In this document: positions 9,467-18,287 of the stretch, one piece after another
How the letters are laid out: every line of letters starts with the position of its first letter
How positions within the stretch are numbered: position 1 is the stretch's first letter
From: Marivirga arenosa
Lineage (GTDB): Bacteria > Bacteroidota > Bacteroidia > Cytophagales > Cyclobacteriaceae
Direction of reading: 5' to 3'
Assembly (NCBI RefSeq): GCF_030503875.2
Contig: NZ_CP129968.2
Location: 1,514,001 to 1,578,000 of the forward strand
DNA length: 64,000 nt
Translations under genes and position numbers: made by a program
The notes under the pieces: generated by a model
Database searches by the model: none
What the model was told of the DNA's origin: nothing
What the model saw: only the letters and a program-made list of their open reading frames with translations

Positions 9467-10264
9467 ATGAAGAAATTATTGAGTTTAATGCTTAGTATAA
9501 GCATATTGTTCACAGCTTGTAATTCAGATAATGAAGCTGAACAAGATCCTAAGCCCGTATTACCACCAGAATATTCAATGGCTCCTAACTTCGATGATTT
9601 CAAAGCAGATAATAATCAAAGAAATCAAACTATAGAGAACTGGTTTTATTCTGCTTTAAATGTAGGGGTTTATTCAGCAATATTAACAGGTGGATTAGCA
9701 ATTCCAGTAACCGCTTTTAAAGCTACCATAAGTCAAAATCCAATATATGATACTGATAGTGGAGTATGGGTATGGGAAACTTCATTTACTAATAATGCAA
9801 ATGATTTTTCAATCCGTTTAACAGCTGATGTAGTGGATGCTAATGTGAATTGGGTAGGTTCAATTTCATCAACGTCACTAAATGTAGAAAACTTTGTTTG
9901 GTTCGATGGTCAGTCTAATATAGATGGAAATAGCGGTACCTGGACACTCTATGAAAGCCCACAAAAGCCAACTGCATGGATAACTGCTGATTGGTCAAGA
10001 AATGAGGCTCAAACTGTAGCAAATGCTAATTTTACTATTGAAAAGGAAGGTGACTTATTAGGGAGTTACATCAACTATGCCATAGATGATGAAAATAATT
10101 TAGATCGTTCTGTTGAGATTTCAAATACTGAATCAGGGGATTTGATTGAAATATATTGGAATCAAGAATTAAAATTCGGTAGAGTAAAAAGCGAGAAATA
10201 TTTTGGGGATACAGATTTCCATTGCTGGGATGAAGATCTTCAAGATGTAGAATGTGCGAACTAA
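9467..10264 (+). CDS. Putative lipoprotein of unknown function
   Basis: A 265-residue protein with a lipoprotein signal peptide, lipobox LFTAC, lipidated Cys C18 and a short acidic linker. The rest is beta-rich with many Asn, Trp and Thr and no motif I recognise. The repeated pattern of tryptophan-containing strands in the middle (residues about 95-215) suggests a beta-sandwich or half-barrel. ATG at 9467 was chosen because the signal peptide begins there and a promoter element lies just upstream. The gene is monocistronic, with a strong terminator after it. Confidence 0.75.
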   Translation: MKKLLSLMLSISILFTACNSDNEAEQDPKPVLPPEYSMAPNFDDFKADNNQRNQTIENWFYSALNVGVYSAILTGGLAIPVTAFKATISQNPIYDTDSGVWVWETSFTNNANDFSIRLTADVVDANVNWVGSISSTSLNVENFVWFDGQSNIDGNSGTWTLYESPQKPTAWITADWSRNEAQTVANANFTIEKEGDLLGSYINYAIDDENNLDRSVEISNTESGDLIEIYWNQELKFGRVKSEKYFGDTDFHCWDEDLQDVECAN

Positions 10265-10287
10265 CCTATTTTGTTTTAAATTATTGC

Positions 10288-10319
10288 AAGCCTAGCTCTA
10301 TTGAGTTAGGCTTTTTTTT
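10288..10319 (+). terminator. Rho-independent terminator
   Basis: Stem AAGCCTAGCTC / GAGTTAGGCTT (one G-T pair) with a 4-base loop and a run of eight T. It ends the lipoprotein transcript. Confidence 0.85.
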
Positions 10320-10364
10320 CGACCAACCTCTGTTCTTTTATGTCAAAGAATTAAGTTGAATTAT

Positions 10365-10372
10365 TATATTTG
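10365..10372 (+). promoter_or_regulatory. -7 element upstream of small orphan gene
   Basis: TATATTTG fits TAnnTTTG and lies 18 bases before the ATG at 10391. The -33 region is weak. Confidence 0.4.
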
Positions 10373-10390
10373 AAGATGTAAGCTAAAACT

Positions 10391-10687
10391 ATGACAAACC
10401 ATCAACCCATCCAGTTAACTCCAACTTTATCTCTTCATATTGACAATGCAGAGTTGAGAGGAGTATGGGTTACTTTTGAAAATAAAGAAGGAGTGAAAAT
10501 TGCTGCATTTGTTGATCATATTTCCAGAACAATTTCCTCATTCACTTGTAAAGAACCATTAGATGTAATGATTTCCTTGGGTCATTTAATCAAAAATAAT
10601 GAGGAAGAGATTTACTCATATTTTGAAAGTAATTCTTCAGAGTTAACGAGACTGGCAAGAGTTTCTAAATTGAATAATATCTCTTAA
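10391..10687 (+). CDS. Small hypothetical protein
   Basis: A 98-residue soluble protein with no signal peptide, membrane segment or cysteine cluster. The N-terminal half is beta-like (SLHIDNAELRGVWVTFENKEGVKIAAFVD) and the C-terminal half is helical (MISLGHLIKNNEEEIYSYFE). I do not recognise the family. The frame is credible because a promoter element lies 18 bases upstream and a terminator of the previous gene separates it from that gene. Confidence 0.6.
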   Translation: MTNHQPIQLTPTLSLHIDNAELRGVWVTFENKEGVKIAAFVDHISRTISSFTCKEPLDVMISLGHLIKNNEEEIYSYFESNSSELTRLARVSKLNNIS

Positions 10688-10858
10688 TCCTCTATAAAAT
10701 ACATAATCATATCTTTCTTCATGATAAGAACATTAGATATAGAAATCTCCATAAAGATTCTATTCTTGAGTTTGTAAGTTTTCATTAAAGCTACCAAGAA
10801 TCTAAAACTCTATGGGCTGCTGTAAACTATCAGATTATTGATTAATTAATTTTTGAGT

Positions 10859-11272
10859 TTAATAGTCATCTGTTTTTATGCTAATTAAGGCATTAATAAT
10901 TGAATCATATGACTCTTCAGATGTTCGATTGAATTGAAACGGTGGTGGTGATGAATAATCATAAATTACTCCAATTTTACCTTTTTTATTCATGTAATCA
11001 TAAAAATGATGATGTTTAGCTATATAATCCTTTAACCCAATTAGTACAAAATCAATATGGTTACCAGTTATTAGTAGGTATCGATCTTCTTCATAATATT
11101 TTGCTGATTCGAAATTTGTTCCATTTATTTTGAACTGGGTGATTTTTCCCAGGAACTTATCTTTTTCTTCTGCTGATAATAACGAACTTGGTAATGTTAT
11201 CAATTTACTTATTGTTTGAACAAATAATATTTCTGACTTGCCCATTTCAAATTGATTAACTGATTGTATCAT
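10859..11272 (-). CDS. Hypothetical protein
   Basis: A 137-residue protein, probably cytoplasmic, with no recognised domain. It has mixed alpha/beta character and a Ser/Pro-rich stretch (YSSPPPF) near the C-terminus. It is on the opposite strand to both neighbours, and codon use looks like that of the surrounding genes. No terminator or promoter was clear. Confidence 0.55.
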   Translation of the reverse strand: MIQSVNQFEMGKSEILFVQTISKLITLPSSLLSAEEKDKFLGKITQFKINGTNFESAKYYEEDRYLLITGNHIDFVLIGLKDYIAKHHHFYDYMNKKGKIGVIYDYSSPPPFQFNRTSEESYDSIINALISIKTDDY

Positions 11273-11444
11273 ATCAAAAGAAACTGGATAAGTTTAATTT
11301 TATCTATTGTCAAATCTGGTAATATCGAATTAATAATTCACTTCATTGAAACTATTGCCATTCGAAGCTTTTTATAATTCAAAATTCTCTTATTCTAAAC
11401 TATATATTTCTAGCATCGTAATTACAGCCATATAAAACTTTGCT

Positions 11445-12503
11445 ATGACTGAAATTGATAAAACAAAACCTGTATTAGTGACAGGCGCTACAGGCTATGT
11501 TGCCGGATGGTTAGTTAAAAAATTACTGGATGAAGGTATAACCGTACATGCTGCAGTTAGAAACCCTGATAATAAGGAGAAAATCAGACATCTAGACGAA
11601 ATCGCCAAGGATTCAAAAGGATCGATAAATTATTTTAAAGCCGATTTATTAGAAGATGGCTCTTATGCTGAAGCTATGAAGGGTTGTGAATTAGTTTATC
11701 ATACGGCTTCTCCATTTACATCAAAATTTAAAAACCCACAAAAAGATTTGATTGATCCAGCAGTAAAAGGAACAGAAAATGTGCTGGAACAAGCTAATAA
11801 AACAGAAAGTGTAAAAAGAGTGGTGGTAACCAGCAGTTGTGCCGCTATTTATACAGATGCAATAGATTGTAAAAAAGCACCAAATGGAGTTTTAACCGAA
11901 GATGTATGGAATACCACTGCATCTATCCAACATCAACCGTATTCTTATTCAAAAGTCCTAGCCGAAAAGAAAGCCTGGGAAATTAATGAGCAACAAGATC
12001 AATGGGATCTAGTAACGATTAATCCTTCCTTAGTTTTAGGGCCAGCATTAAATGCACAATCTATTACTTCGGAAAGTTATAACATATTAAAACAAATAGG
12101 AGACGGGACCTTGAAACAGGGAGTTCCTAATGTTGGGATTGGTCTAGTGGATGTTAGAGATGTTGCAGACGCACATTATCAAGCAGGCTTTAAACCAAAG
12201 GCCTCAGGTAGATATATAACTTCTGCACACAATACTAATTTTCTTGAATTAGCGAATAATTTACAACCAAAATATGGAGATGATTATCCCATTCCGAATA
12301 AGGCATTACCAAAATGGTTATTAATGCTTATTGGACCTTTAATGTCAAAAACGACTACTCGTAGGTTCTTGAAAAATAATCTTAATATTCCATTTAAAGC
12401 TGATAATTCTAAAATTAAAAATGAATTAGAAATCCAATTTAGACCCATGCAAGAAACAATGGAAGATTCATTTGAGGTACTTATTAAAGCAGGAATGGTA
12501 TAA
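11445..12503 (+). CDS. NAD(P)-dependent reductase, dihydroflavonol-4-reductase-like SDR
   Basis: A 352-residue extended short-chain dehydrogenase. The Rossmann motif TGATGYVAGW is at residues 13-22 and the catalytic Y-x3-K is in YSYSKVLAEK. VYHTASPF is typical of the DFR-like branch that reduces aldehydes and ketones. It is a soluble monofunctional enzyme and the substrate cannot be read from the sequence. It lies 88 bases before a flavin reductase, close enough for co-transcription but without an obvious shared pathway. Confidence 0.85.
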   Translation: MTEIDKTKPVLVTGATGYVAGWLVKKLLDEGITVHAAVRNPDNKEKIRHLDEIAKDSKGSINYFKADLLEDGSYAEAMKGCELVYHTASPFTSKFKNPQKDLIDPAVKGTENVLEQANKTESVKRVVVTSSCAAIYTDAIDCKKAPNGVLTEDVWNTTASIQHQPYSYSKVLAEKKAWEINEQQDQWDLVTINPSLVLGPALNAQSITSESYNILKQIGDGTLKQGVPNVGIGLVDVRDVADAHYQAGFKPKASGRYITSAHNTNFLELANNLQPKYGDDYPIPNKALPKWLLMLIGPLMSKTTTRRFLKNNLNIPFKADNSKIKNELEIQFRPMQETMEDSFEVLIKAGMV

Positions 12504-12591
12504 TTTTTTAAGATAGTTAGTAAAACAACTATTTTTATACGAACTTTGTAGCCGAAATTAAGTTATACCCTTTAATAACTTACAAAAAACA

Positions 12592-13593
12592 ATGGTACAA
12601 ACTGACATTTGCATAATCGGAGCAGGCCCTGTTGGCCTATTTGCTGTATTTGAAGCTGGATTATTAAAGTTACGTTGTCATTTAGTGGATGCACTACCAC
12701 AAGTAGGAGGACAGCTTTCTGAAATTTATCCTCAAAAACCTATCTATGATATTCCAGGCTATCCTGAAGTGAAAGCACAAGAATTAGTAGATAATCTGAT
12801 GGATCAAATAGAACCTTTCAATCCTACTTTTACATTAGGAGAAAGATTAGATCAAGTTGAAAAAACAGCAACTGGCTTTTATTTGAAAACCTCAGACGGG
12901 ACTGAAATCGATTGTAAAGCAGTAGTGATTGCGGGAGGACTAGGTTGTTTTGAACCACGTAAACCACCTTTGAAAGAAATAGCTGACTTTGAAGGAAAAG
13001 GTGTTTCGTACATGGTGAAAGATCCTGAGCAATTCAGAGACAAAAACGTAATCTTAGCGGGTGGAGGTGACTCTGCCTTAGATTGGACTATTGAGCTTTC
13101 TAAAATTGCTAAAAAAATCACTTTGGTTCATAGAAATGAGACTTTTAGAGGTGCACCTGATTCCGCTGAAAAAGTATTTGAATTAGCCAAAGAAGGTAAA
13201 ATTAATCTACTATTAAAAAGTAATTTAGCTTCTTTATCAGGAAATGGTCATCTAGAATCAGTTAAGATTAAAGGTGCAGATAAATCTGAAATGGAATTAG
13301 AAGCGGATTACTTAGTGCCATTATTTGGATTGAGTCCGAAATTAGGTCCTATAGCGGATTGGGGCTTAGCTATTCATAAAAACCAAATAGAGGTAAATAC
13401 TGAGGATTATTCAACTAATGTTCCTGGTATTTATGCAATTGGAGATATCAATACGTATAAAGGTAAATTAAAACTAATCCTTTGTGGCTTTCATGAAGCA
13501 GCTCTAATGGCTCAGTCAGCATTTAAACATATCTATCCAGATAAGCACTTAAGTTTTAAATACACTACCGTAAACGGTATCGAATCATTTTAA
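12592..13593 (+). CDS. Ferredoxin--NADP reductase, thioredoxin-reductase type
   Basis: A 333-residue flavoprotein. FAD-binding motif GAGPVGLF lies at the N-terminus, the NADPH-binding motif AGGGDSALDW in the middle, and GIYAIGDIN near the C-terminus. The redox CxxC of thioredoxin reductases is absent, as in the TrxR-like ferredoxin-NADP reductases of Bacillus and Chlorobium. The gene is followed by a [2Fe-2S] ferredoxin after 65 bases, a natural redox partner. Confidence 0.85.
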   Translation: MVQTDICIIGAGPVGLFAVFEAGLLKLRCHLVDALPQVGGQLSEIYPQKPIYDIPGYPEVKAQELVDNLMDQIEPFNPTFTLGERLDQVEKTATGFYLKTSDGTEIDCKAVVIAGGLGCFEPRKPPLKEIADFEGKGVSYMVKDPEQFRDKNVILAGGGDSALDWTIELSKIAKKITLVHRNETFRGAPDSAEKVFELAKEGKINLLLKSNLASLSGNGHLESVKIKGADKSEMELEADYLVPLFGLSPKLGPIADWGLAIHKNQIEVNTEDYSTNVPGIYAIGDINTYKGKLKLILCGFHEAALMAQSAFKHIYPDKHLSFKYTTVNGIESF

Positions 13594-13612
13594 ATATAAC
13601 ATTAGAATAAAA

Positions 13613-13643
13613 GACCTATCAGGTTTTCAAAACCTGACAGGTC
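13613..13643. repeat. Palindromic repeat, AACCTGACAGG family
   Basis: A 31-base near-perfect hairpin: 15-base arms around a single central C, with one G-T pair. It contains AAAACCTGACAGG and lies between the reductase and ferredoxin genes. The same core occurs at 18066-18080 and 18133-18143, so it belongs to a small interspersed family rather than being a unique terminator. It lacks a T-run. Confidence 0.65.
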
Positions 13644-13658
13644 TAGTTAATTTTAAGT

Positions 13659-13991
13659 ATGAGTGATATAAAAATTAAAGTTCAGGATTATTCAGGTGAA
13701 GTAAAAGAACTTGAAGCACCTACTGATATGGGTTTAAGTTTAATGGAATTCCTGAAAGCGAATGAATATCCAATTTTAGCTACTTGTGGAGGCATGGCAT
13801 TATGTGCTACCTGTCATGTAAAAGTAGAGGAGGGAATGGATGCTTTAAATGAGCCCGGAGATCAAGAAATGGATCAGTTGGATATATTGCCTAATGCTGA
13901 ATTTAATAGTCGTTTAGCTTGTCAATTGCGATTACATCCTGATATGGATGGTTTATCTATACGCCTAGCTGCCGATGAAGATCAAGAATAA
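13659..13991 (+). CDS. [2Fe-2S] ferredoxin, adrenodoxin type
   Basis: A 110-residue ferredoxin. Cluster ligands C43, C49, C52 and C88 follow the C-x5-C-x2-C...C spacing of vertebrate-type or bacterial adrenodoxin-like ferredoxins (ATCGGMALCATCHV, then RLACQL). The acidic C-terminus is typical for partner docking. It would carry electrons from the reductase just upstream to an oxygenase or other acceptor, which is not in the window. A terminator follows. Confidence 0.9.
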   Translation: MSDIKIKVQDYSGEVKELEAPTDMGLSLMEFLKANEYPILATCGGMALCATCHVKVEEGMDALNEPGDQEMDQLDILPNAEFNSRLACQLRLHPDMDGLSIRLAADEDQE

Positions 13992-14322
13992 ATTGAGTAT
14001 AAATTTCTTTTATTGAAGCACTTGCAGAAATGTAAGTGCTTTTTTGTTTGGTACAGAAAGGATTGCTAATTGTGATGAGATGGTAATAGAAAAATATTGT
14101 CAGACGACAGTCAGACAAAAAAATGTTAGCGTCTGACTTTCATCTGACACTAACATTCATCATGAGATAATATTAAATTAGAATATCTTGGATTAAGCTT
14201 ATTTAAGTAAGATTCCTGCCTCCGCAGGAATGACGCTCCAAGTGAGCTAGTCATAATAAGCAATCCGATGTAGAATACACCCAATACCTAAAATCCAAAT
14301 TCAAACACCCTTCAGTCCTCAT
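13992..14322. repeat. Intergenic region with several palindromic repeats
   Basis: A 331-base gap between convergent genes. After the terminator it holds: GTCAGAC twice (about 14099-14116) facing GTCTGAC at 14131-14137; AATGTTAG (14122-14129) with its inverted copy CTAACATT (14150-14157) around a 20-base loop; and a separate hairpin ATTCCTGC-CTCC-GCAGGAAT at 14212-14231. The last resembles a widespread intergenic repeat (attcctgc..gcaggaatgac) seen in many bacteria. No gene is visible. Confidence 0.6.
14016..14045 (+). terminator. Terminator after ferredoxin gene
   Basis: Stem AAGCACTT / AAGTGCTT with a 9-base loop followed by TTTTTG. Confidence 0.75.
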
Positions 14323-16410
14323 CTAATACCCCAATATCTCCTCAATCTGAGCAGCCACTTTCTCAGCATTTGGAAGCATAGCTTTTTCCCATTCTACATT
14401 CAAACCAATAGCTGGTAAATTCAATGCGCCATAAGCTCTAACTGGAGCATCTAATTTTTCAAAACAATGCTGGTTTAATCTTCCGGCTAAAGATTCAGCA
14501 AAAGAATTCAGTAAGGGTTCTTCGGTTAGTACTAGAGCTCTTCCGTGTCTTTCAACGCTTCCCTTCACAGTTTCCCAATCTATTGGATTTAAAGTTCTTA
14601 AGTCCACGATTTCAACCTGTCCCTCAAAATTTTCAGCTGCTGCCTTAGCCCAATAGATTCCCATTCCATAGGTGATAATAGTCATACTCTCCCCATTATC
14701 AATCATGTCTTGATCAGCCTCCTGTTCAATTCTAGCTTTTCCTAATGGAACAATATAATCCTCATCAGGCTCATGGTTTTTAGCACCATCTGTTCCAGGT
14801 ACCTTCGACCAGTATAAACCTTTATGCTCCAGCATTACCACGGGATTTGGATCATGAAAGGCAGCTTTCATCAAGCCTTTCATATCTGCAGCATTAGAAG
14901 GATACACAATTTTGATTCCTCTTATCGTAAGAAGTGTTGATTCAACAGAACCACTGTGGTAAGGACCGCCACCACCATAAGCCCCAATAGGAACTCTGAT
15001 TAAGGATTGAATAGGGAATTTACCATTCGATAAATAGCATGATTTAGACAGCTCTTCTACCAGCTGGTTAATACCTGGCCAGATGTAATCTGCAAATTGG
15101 ATTTCAACAATTGGTTTAGCTCCAACAGCTGACATACCCGCAGTACTTCCTATAATATAGGCTTCTTGGATAGGAGTATTAAATACTCTACCATCACCAT
15201 ACTTTTTAGCTAGGTTAGCGGCCTCACGGAATACACCACCTAGTGTTCCGCCCACATCCTGTCCGTAAAATAAAGCTTCAGGATTGTTTTTCAAGATATC
15301 ATCCATGGCATGCAAGGCGGCATCCACCATCACTGATTTTTCAGCACCTTTAGGTTTACGTTCTCCTTTTTCCTCGGTGATTGGACTTTCAGCAAACTCA
15401 TGTAATTCAACATCAGCAGGATCAACATCTTCAGCATCAATCGCTTTTTGGAAGGCATCATTAGCAGTTTGTATCGCTTCTTCTTCGAGTTCTTTTAGAA
15501 ACTTCTCATCATATCCATTATCCATCAAGTAGCTATGGAATTTTGGAATAGGGTCACCCATTGCATGGATTTCTAAATCTTCCTCGCCTCTGTACCATTC
15601 TTTTCTTACACCAGAAGTATGATGACCTAATAAAGGACAGTTTGCATGAAGTAAAACGGGCCCTTTTCTATTTCTTACATATTTGATAGCATCGGCCATT
15701 TTAGTGTAGGAATCAGCAAAATCAGATCCGTTAGCTTGCATTCTCTTTAAGCCTTTAAATCCAGCTGCATATTCATAAGCATCCATAGCTCTCATTTCTT
15801 TTCCTGTTGCGGAAATCCCCCAATCGTTATCTTGTACTAGATAAATGATAGGGAGGTTTTTCAGAACGGCCATTTGAAAAGCTTCTGCTACTTCACCCTC
15901 TGTAACAGAACCATCACCCAATGAACAAACTACTACTGGTTTTTCTCCTTCAGCTCCTAATCCGTGTTCTTCTTTAAATTTTAAACCATGAGCCATACCT
16001 GTAGCTGGGATAACTTGCATCCCAGTGGCTGAACTTTGATGTGGGATGGTTGGCATTCCTTCTCTTTTTAAAGAAGGGTGGTTGTAATAGGTTCTTCCAC
16101 CAGAAAATGGATCATCTTTTTTAGCCATAAGTTGAAGCATTAATTCATAAGGCTCCATACCAATACCTAATAAAATACTTTCATCTCTGTAATAGGGAGC
16201 CAAAAAATCTATTGGCTTTAACTGCATAGAGGCTGCTAATTGAATAGCCTCATGTCCTCGAGAAGTACTATGAACATATTTTGATGCAATTGCTTTGTTT
16301 TCATCATAAAGCTCAGCCATCCTTTTGGCTGTATGCATTAATCGATATGCTCTCTCTAAAATGTCTTTCGATATACTGGATTTAGTCTTCTTGGCAGTCT
16401 TAACACTCAT
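14323..16410 (-). CDS. 2-oxo acid dehydrogenase E1, fused alpha and beta subunits
   Basis: A 695-residue fusion of E1 alpha (about 15-320) and E1 beta (about 365-695) of the branched-chain 2-oxoacid/acetoin/pyruvate dehydrogenase family. The thiamine diphosphate motif starts GDGSVTEGE at 165 and ends DN at 194-195. The beta half has the GQDVGGTLGGVFR and PYHSGSVES regions. It decarboxylates a 2-oxo acid and passes the acyl group to E2 lipoyl. The fused form is common in Bacteroidota. No E2 or E3 gene is adjacent. The branched-chain substrate is the likeliest, but pyruvate cannot be excluded. Confidence 0.88.
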   Translation of the reverse strand: MSVKTAKKTKSSISKDILERAYRLMHTAKRMAELYDENKAIASKYVHSTSRGHEAIQLAASMQLKPIDFLAPYYRDESILLGIGMEPYELMLQLMAKKDDPFSGGRTYYNHPSLKREGMPTIPHQSSATGMQVIPATGMAHGLKFKEEHGLGAEGEKPVVVCSLGDGSVTEGEVAEAFQMAVLKNLPIIYLVQDNDWGISATGKEMRAMDAYEYAAGFKGLKRMQANGSDFADSYTKMADAIKYVRNRKGPVLLHANCPLLGHHTSGVRKEWYRGEEDLEIHAMGDPIPKFHSYLMDNGYDEKFLKELEEEAIQTANDAFQKAIDAEDVDPADVELHEFAESPITEEKGERKPKGAEKSVMVDAALHAMDDILKNNPEALFYGQDVGGTLGGVFREAANLAKKYGDGRVFNTPIQEAYIIGSTAGMSAVGAKPIVEIQFADYIWPGINQLVEELSKSCYLSNGKFPIQSLIRVPIGAYGGGGPYHSGSVESTLLTIRGIKIVYPSNAADMKGLMKAAFHDPNPVVMLEHKGLYWSKVPGTDGAKNHEPDEDYIVPLGKARIEQEADQDMIDNGESMTIITYGMGIYWAKAAAENFEGQVEIVDLRTLNPIDWETVKGSVERHGRALVLTEEPLLNSFAESLAGRLNQHCFEKLDAPVRAYGALNLPAIGLNVEWEKAMLPNAEKVAAQIEEILGY

Positions 16411-16722
16411 GCTCTAATCTTTTTTCGTTTCCTAGTTCAAAATTAATGAATTCTTTGTTTTTCCTTACGATTGTTAGGTAGATATTTTGATATACGGTTC
16501 TCTTCTATTTTTGGGTACAATTTCTACCATTTTATAGGTTTTATCATATCACCAAGAAGATATGCAAATCACCTTACTAATAATTTAAGTAAAGTTAAAA
16601 TGTTTTATTATAGATTGATATTCTGTTAGTTATAAATATTTTCTGAAGAAATGCTATTATTTATAGTTGTCGATTCTGAATATTTTATAAATTGATTGTG
16701 TATTTATTCAACTTTAAAATAT
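16411..16722. other. Divergent intergenic region
   Basis: 312 AT-rich bases between the divergently read E1 and PhoH genes. It should hold both promoters, but I see no clear TTG-N19-TAnnTTTG on either strand and no strong hairpin. Confidence 0.4.
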
Positions 16723-18060
16723 ATGGCGAAGGCTAAGAAAGAAAAGAAAGTATTTGTTCTAGATACTTCAGTTATAATTTACTCGCATGATTCAATTATG
16801 AACTTTGCTGAGCATGATGTAGCAATACCAATTACTGTTTTGGAGGAGCTAGATCAATTTAAAAAAGGCAACGATACCAAAAATTTTGAAGCTCGCGAGT
16901 TTATTCGAATGATTGATAAATTAGCCGATGGTCGTTCTTTAAGTGATTGGATTCCGCTAAATGGAAAAAGTAAAGGGGTATTTAAAGTATTAATGCCTAG
17001 AAAAGAATCTAAAAATGATAATCCAATATTTTTAGAAGATATACCTGACCATAAAATTTTAGGTAGTGCAGTTCAATTGCAGGAAGAACTAAAAGATAAA
17101 ACCGTTATTTTAGTCACAAAGGACATTAATTTAAGATTAAAAGCTAAAAGTTGCGGTTTAAGATCTGAAGATTATCAAACTGGAAAAGTAAAGGATGTGA
17201 GTGATTTACATACTGGTAAACAGCAAGTAGAAACAGTTTCTTCAGATACTATAAATCAACTATACGATACTTTTCATTGCGACCCTAAGGATGTTTTGGG
17301 AAAGAAAAAACCAATGAATAACACCTTTTACATTTTGAAGAGTAATAAGAGTTCTGCCTTAGGCTTTTATAATTCTGTTACAGATCAGATTGATAAAGTA
17401 GATAAAATCTCAGCTTACGGGATTAAACCTAAAAATGCGGAGCAAGCTTTTGCTATTCATGCTTTACTGAACCCTGAAATTAAATTGATGACTTTACAAG
17501 GAGTAGCAGGAACAGGTAAAACTTTAATTGCCTTAGCTTCTGCTTTAGAGCAAAGGAAAAATTTCAAACAGATTTACCTAGCAAGACCCATTGTTCCTTT
17601 GTCAAATAAGGACATTGGATATTTACCTGGTGATGTGAAATCAAAGCTGAATCCGTATATGGAACCACTTTGGGATAATTTGAAGTATATTCAAAATCAG
17701 TACCAAGAGCATGAGCGTGAGTTTATGAATATTACCGACATGGTTAATAAAGAGAAATTGATGATTCAACCTTTAGCCTACATTCGAGGTAGGAGTTTAT
17801 CCAATATTTACTTCATAGTAGATGAAGCTCAAAATTTAACTCCTCATGAGGTGAAAACGATTATCACCAGGGCAGGGGAGAACACCAAGATCGTTTTTAC
17901 GGGGGATGTAAATCAAATTGATACGCCTTATTTAGATTCACAGTCCAACGGACTGAGTTATTTAATTGATAAAGTGAAAGGTCACGAATTATATGCCCAT
18001 GTGACACTAGAAAAAGGGGAACGGTCTGAATTGGCTAATTTGGCGAATGATGTTTTGTAA
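16723..18060 (+). CDS. PIN domain-PhoH family ATPase
   Basis: A 445-residue protein from the ATG at 16723; a TTG nine codons upstream gives a less likely start. The N-terminal PIN-type nuclease domain (about 9-150) has VLDTSVIIY with its acidic residue. The C-terminal PhoH ATPase/helicase domain (about 235-445) has Walker A GVAGTGKT at 260-267 and Walker B IVDEAQN. PhoH2-type proteins are thought to unwind and cut RNA. It is a single gene, and its 3' end is followed by palindromic repeats. Confidence 0.9.
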   Translation: MAKAKKEKKVFVLDTSVIIYSHDSIMNFAEHDVAIPITVLEELDQFKKGNDTKNFEAREFIRMIDKLADGRSLSDWIPLNGKSKGVFKVLMPRKESKNDNPIFLEDIPDHKILGSAVQLQEELKDKTVILVTKDINLRLKAKSCGLRSEDYQTGKVKDVSDLHTGKQQVETVSSDTINQLYDTFHCDPKDVLGKKKPMNNTFYILKSNKSSALGFYNSVTDQIDKVDKISAYGIKPKNAEQAFAIHALLNPEIKLMTLQGVAGTGKTLIALASALEQRKNFKQIYLARPIVPLSNKDIGYLPGDVKSKLNPYMEPLWDNLKYIQNQYQEHEREFMNITDMVNKEKLMIQPLAYIRGRSLSNIYFIVDEAQNLTPHEVKTIITRAGENTKIVFTGDVNQIDTPYLDSQSNGLSYLIDKVKGHELYAHVTLEKGERSELANLANDVL

Positions 18061-18065
18061 TAAGG

Positions 18066-18143
18066 AAACCTGTCAGGTTTACATTTAATTATATGGATGA
18101 GGAAATAATAATTTTGCAATTCTAAATTGTAGAAACCTGACAG
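18066..18143. repeat. Paired AACCTGACAGG-type repeats
   Basis: AAACCTG-T-CAGGTTT at 18066-18080 is a palindrome around one base. AAACCTGACAG recurs at 18133-18143, 52 bases later. Both share the core of the hairpin at 13613-13643. They lie in the 227-base gap between the PhoH gene and the transglutaminase-like gene, which holds nothing else recognised. Confidence 0.6.
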
Positions 18144-18287
18144 CTTTTAGCACGGGCATAAATGAGTGAAAAATTTAAAAATACTTACAGAATTGCATTT
18201 GTAAGAAGGTAATGACAGATACCAAAACCCTTGCAAAAATTCGGTTTGATTTATTATCGGTGTATTGACTTTGTACTCAAAGGGTCT

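Noticed and set aside
13613..13643. Simple transcription terminator
   Set aside because: The hairpin has no T-run on either strand and its core recurs elsewhere.
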